DNA of 6,394 nt from assembly GCA_041485845.1 (NCBI GenBank), contig JBGPKH010000533.1:1-6394 (forward strand). Direction: 5' to 3'. The DNA comes from OMOG01 sp041485845 (lineage in GTDB: Bacteria; Acidobacteriota; Terriglobia; Bryobacterales; Bryobacteraceae). Positions 5,847 to 6,394 of this stretch are shown here, in pieces. Each line of letters starts with the position of its first letter. Position 1 is the stretch's first letter. The position numbers and the translations under genes were made by a program. The notes beneath the pieces are model-generated. The model made no database searches, had not been told where the DNA came from, and was given only the letters and a program-made list of their open reading frames with translations.

Positions 5847-5855
5847 ATTTTATCA
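5847..5855 (-). promoter_or_regulatory. Possible extended -10 promoter of the ABC-2 permease gene
   Basis: On the minus strand TGATAAAAT is an extended -10 (TGn plus TAAAAT, 5 of 6). Transcription would start near 5840, about 14 bases before the GTG. An alternative is TTGCAA (5866 to 5861) with TATTGT (5843 to 5838) at 17-base spacing, giving an even shorter leader. Both lie in a clearly AT-rich stretch. Confidence 0.35.
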
Positions 5856-5880
5856 ATAACTTGCAATTGGTAGTTTCGGG

Positions 5881-5910
5881 TTGACAACACTGTGTTTTTA
5901 TTGTTACAGT
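5881..5910 (+). promoter_or_regulatory. Probable sigma-70-type promoter of the membrane coiled-coil/M23-type gene
   Basis: A perfect TTGACA (5881-5886) is followed after 18 bases by TACAGT (5905-5910, 4 of 6). Transcription would start near 5917 and give a leader of about 95 bases. An 11-bp palindrome AACACTGTGTT (5886-5896) overlaps the -35 end and the spacer, a position where a regulator could act. Confidence 0.5.
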
Positions 5911-6000
5911 TGCAGTTTCGCCAATTTGGTTGTCTGTTTCAAATAGCCCCAACCGGATCCCGGGACTGGCAGTTCGTTCCGAATCTAAAGGAATCCGGAC

Positions 6001-6004
6001 GGAG
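6001..6004 (+). promoter_or_regulatory. Ribosome binding site of the last gene
   Basis: GGAG with a 6-base spacer to the ATG at 6011. CCGGAT (5953-5958) and ATCCGG (5993-5998) are complementary and could close a leader hairpin ending just before this site. Confidence 0.65.
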
Positions 6005-6010
6005 AAGACT

Positions 6011-6394
6011 ATGAAGCAAGAATACTTCGTTGTGGTCCTGGCCCATTCTCTACGCGGCAGGCTGCGGCGTGTTCATATTCCTCAGCACGCAGTTTACGCA
6101 GTTCTGGTCTTAGCTCTCCTCGGTTGCTTCTCGGTATTCGGTTTCGTCGCCAGTTATGCCCGCATGGCGCTGAAAGTCGCCAACTACAACGCCCTGAAGC
6201 GCGAGACCGACAATTTGCGCGTCCGCTACCAGGCTCTGCTGAAGAATGTCAGCCGCACCGACGAACAGCTTGCCAGCCTCCAGCTCTACGCCAAGGAAGT
6301 GACGCTGGCCTACGGAATCAAGCAGAAAATCGAGGGCTCTTCGGACATCTCGGCGCGCGACAAACTGGTGCCGACGTTCGCCGAAAGCGTGGAA
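6011..6394 (+). CDS. Membrane-anchored coiled-coil protein, N-terminal part (probable M23-family peptidase)
   Basis: The first 128 codons are present and the frame runs open off the window edge. The product begins MKQEYFVVVLAHSLRGRLRR, a basic cytoplasmic segment, followed by one membrane helix at about residues 28-50 and then a heptad-like helix about 55-105 (YNALKRETDNLRVRYQALL, then RTDEQLASLQLYAKEV). This pattern, with the phrase AKEVTLAYG, is typical of the N-terminal half of cell-wall M23 (LytM-like) peptidases in acidobacteria, where the HxxxD and HxH zinc motifs sit in the C-terminal domain. That domain is outside the window, so peptidase function is inferred and the protein could also be a non-catalytic scaffold. 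The start is supported by GGAG 6 bases upstream and by the promoter at 5881-5910. It is divergent from the ABC-2 permease gene. Confidence 0.78.
   Translation, partial: MKQEYFVVVLAHSLRGRLRRVHIPQHAVYAVLVLALLGCFSVFGFVASYARMALKVANYNALKRETDNLRVRYQALLKNVSRTDEQLASLQLYAKEVTLAYGIKQKIEGSSDISARDKLVPTFAESVE

Noticed and set aside
5827..5952. N-terminal 42-residue extension of the ABC-2 permease from a TTG start
   Set aside because: It has no ribosome site, crosses the divergent promoter region, and makes the protein longer than is usual for the family.

Overview
The window looks like part of an Acidobacteriota chromosome, most likely of the Solibacter/Bryobacter type. The main reason is the 875-residue FtsX/MacB-like permease with a short N-terminal prefix domain and a duplicated core, an architecture typical of the ADOP family (Acidobacterial duplicated orphan permease). 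High GC in the genes, few TTA/CTA/TCA codons and the companion genes fit this. The placement is inference from gene content, not from a marker gene.

Layout. Positions 1-221 hold no convincing gene, but contain several small hairpins and, on the minus strand, a Shine-Dalgarno-like site followed at once by a start-stop pair. A complete tRNA-Asp(GTC) with encoded CCA lies on the minus strand at 222-298, with a plausible promoter behind it and a possible terminator ahead. The divergent gap 299-540 has a very GC-rich 12-bp inverted repeat, a promoter-like stretch and a small palindrome close to the expected transcription start. The ADOP gene follows (541-3168, +).

The 361-bp gap 3169-3529 is the most unusual part. 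It carries a 304-bp element with perfect 16-bp terminal inverted repeats (3180-3195 and 3468-3483). Inside are five exact-length 20-bp tandem units, a second inner pair of inverted arms, two more hairpins, and a copy of the last 19 bp of the upstream gene including its stop codon. It has no transposase and resembles a non-autonomous MITE/REP-type element.

A secreted protein of unknown function follows (3530-4975, +). It converges on a polysaccharide-export type ABC-2 permease (5014-5826, -). That permease shares an AT-rich divergent promoter region with the final gene (6011 to the window end, +), the N-terminus of a single-pass membrane coiled-coil protein of the kind that usually carries a C-terminal M23 peptidase domain.

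How the genes work together. No operon is evident: each protein gene appears to have its own start region. The common theme is the cell envelope: two unrelated ABC permeases, neither with an ATPase gene in the window, one exported protein and one probable wall-acting protein. No complete new multi-gene system can be supported. The best candidate for something undescribed is the repeat element at 3180-3483.
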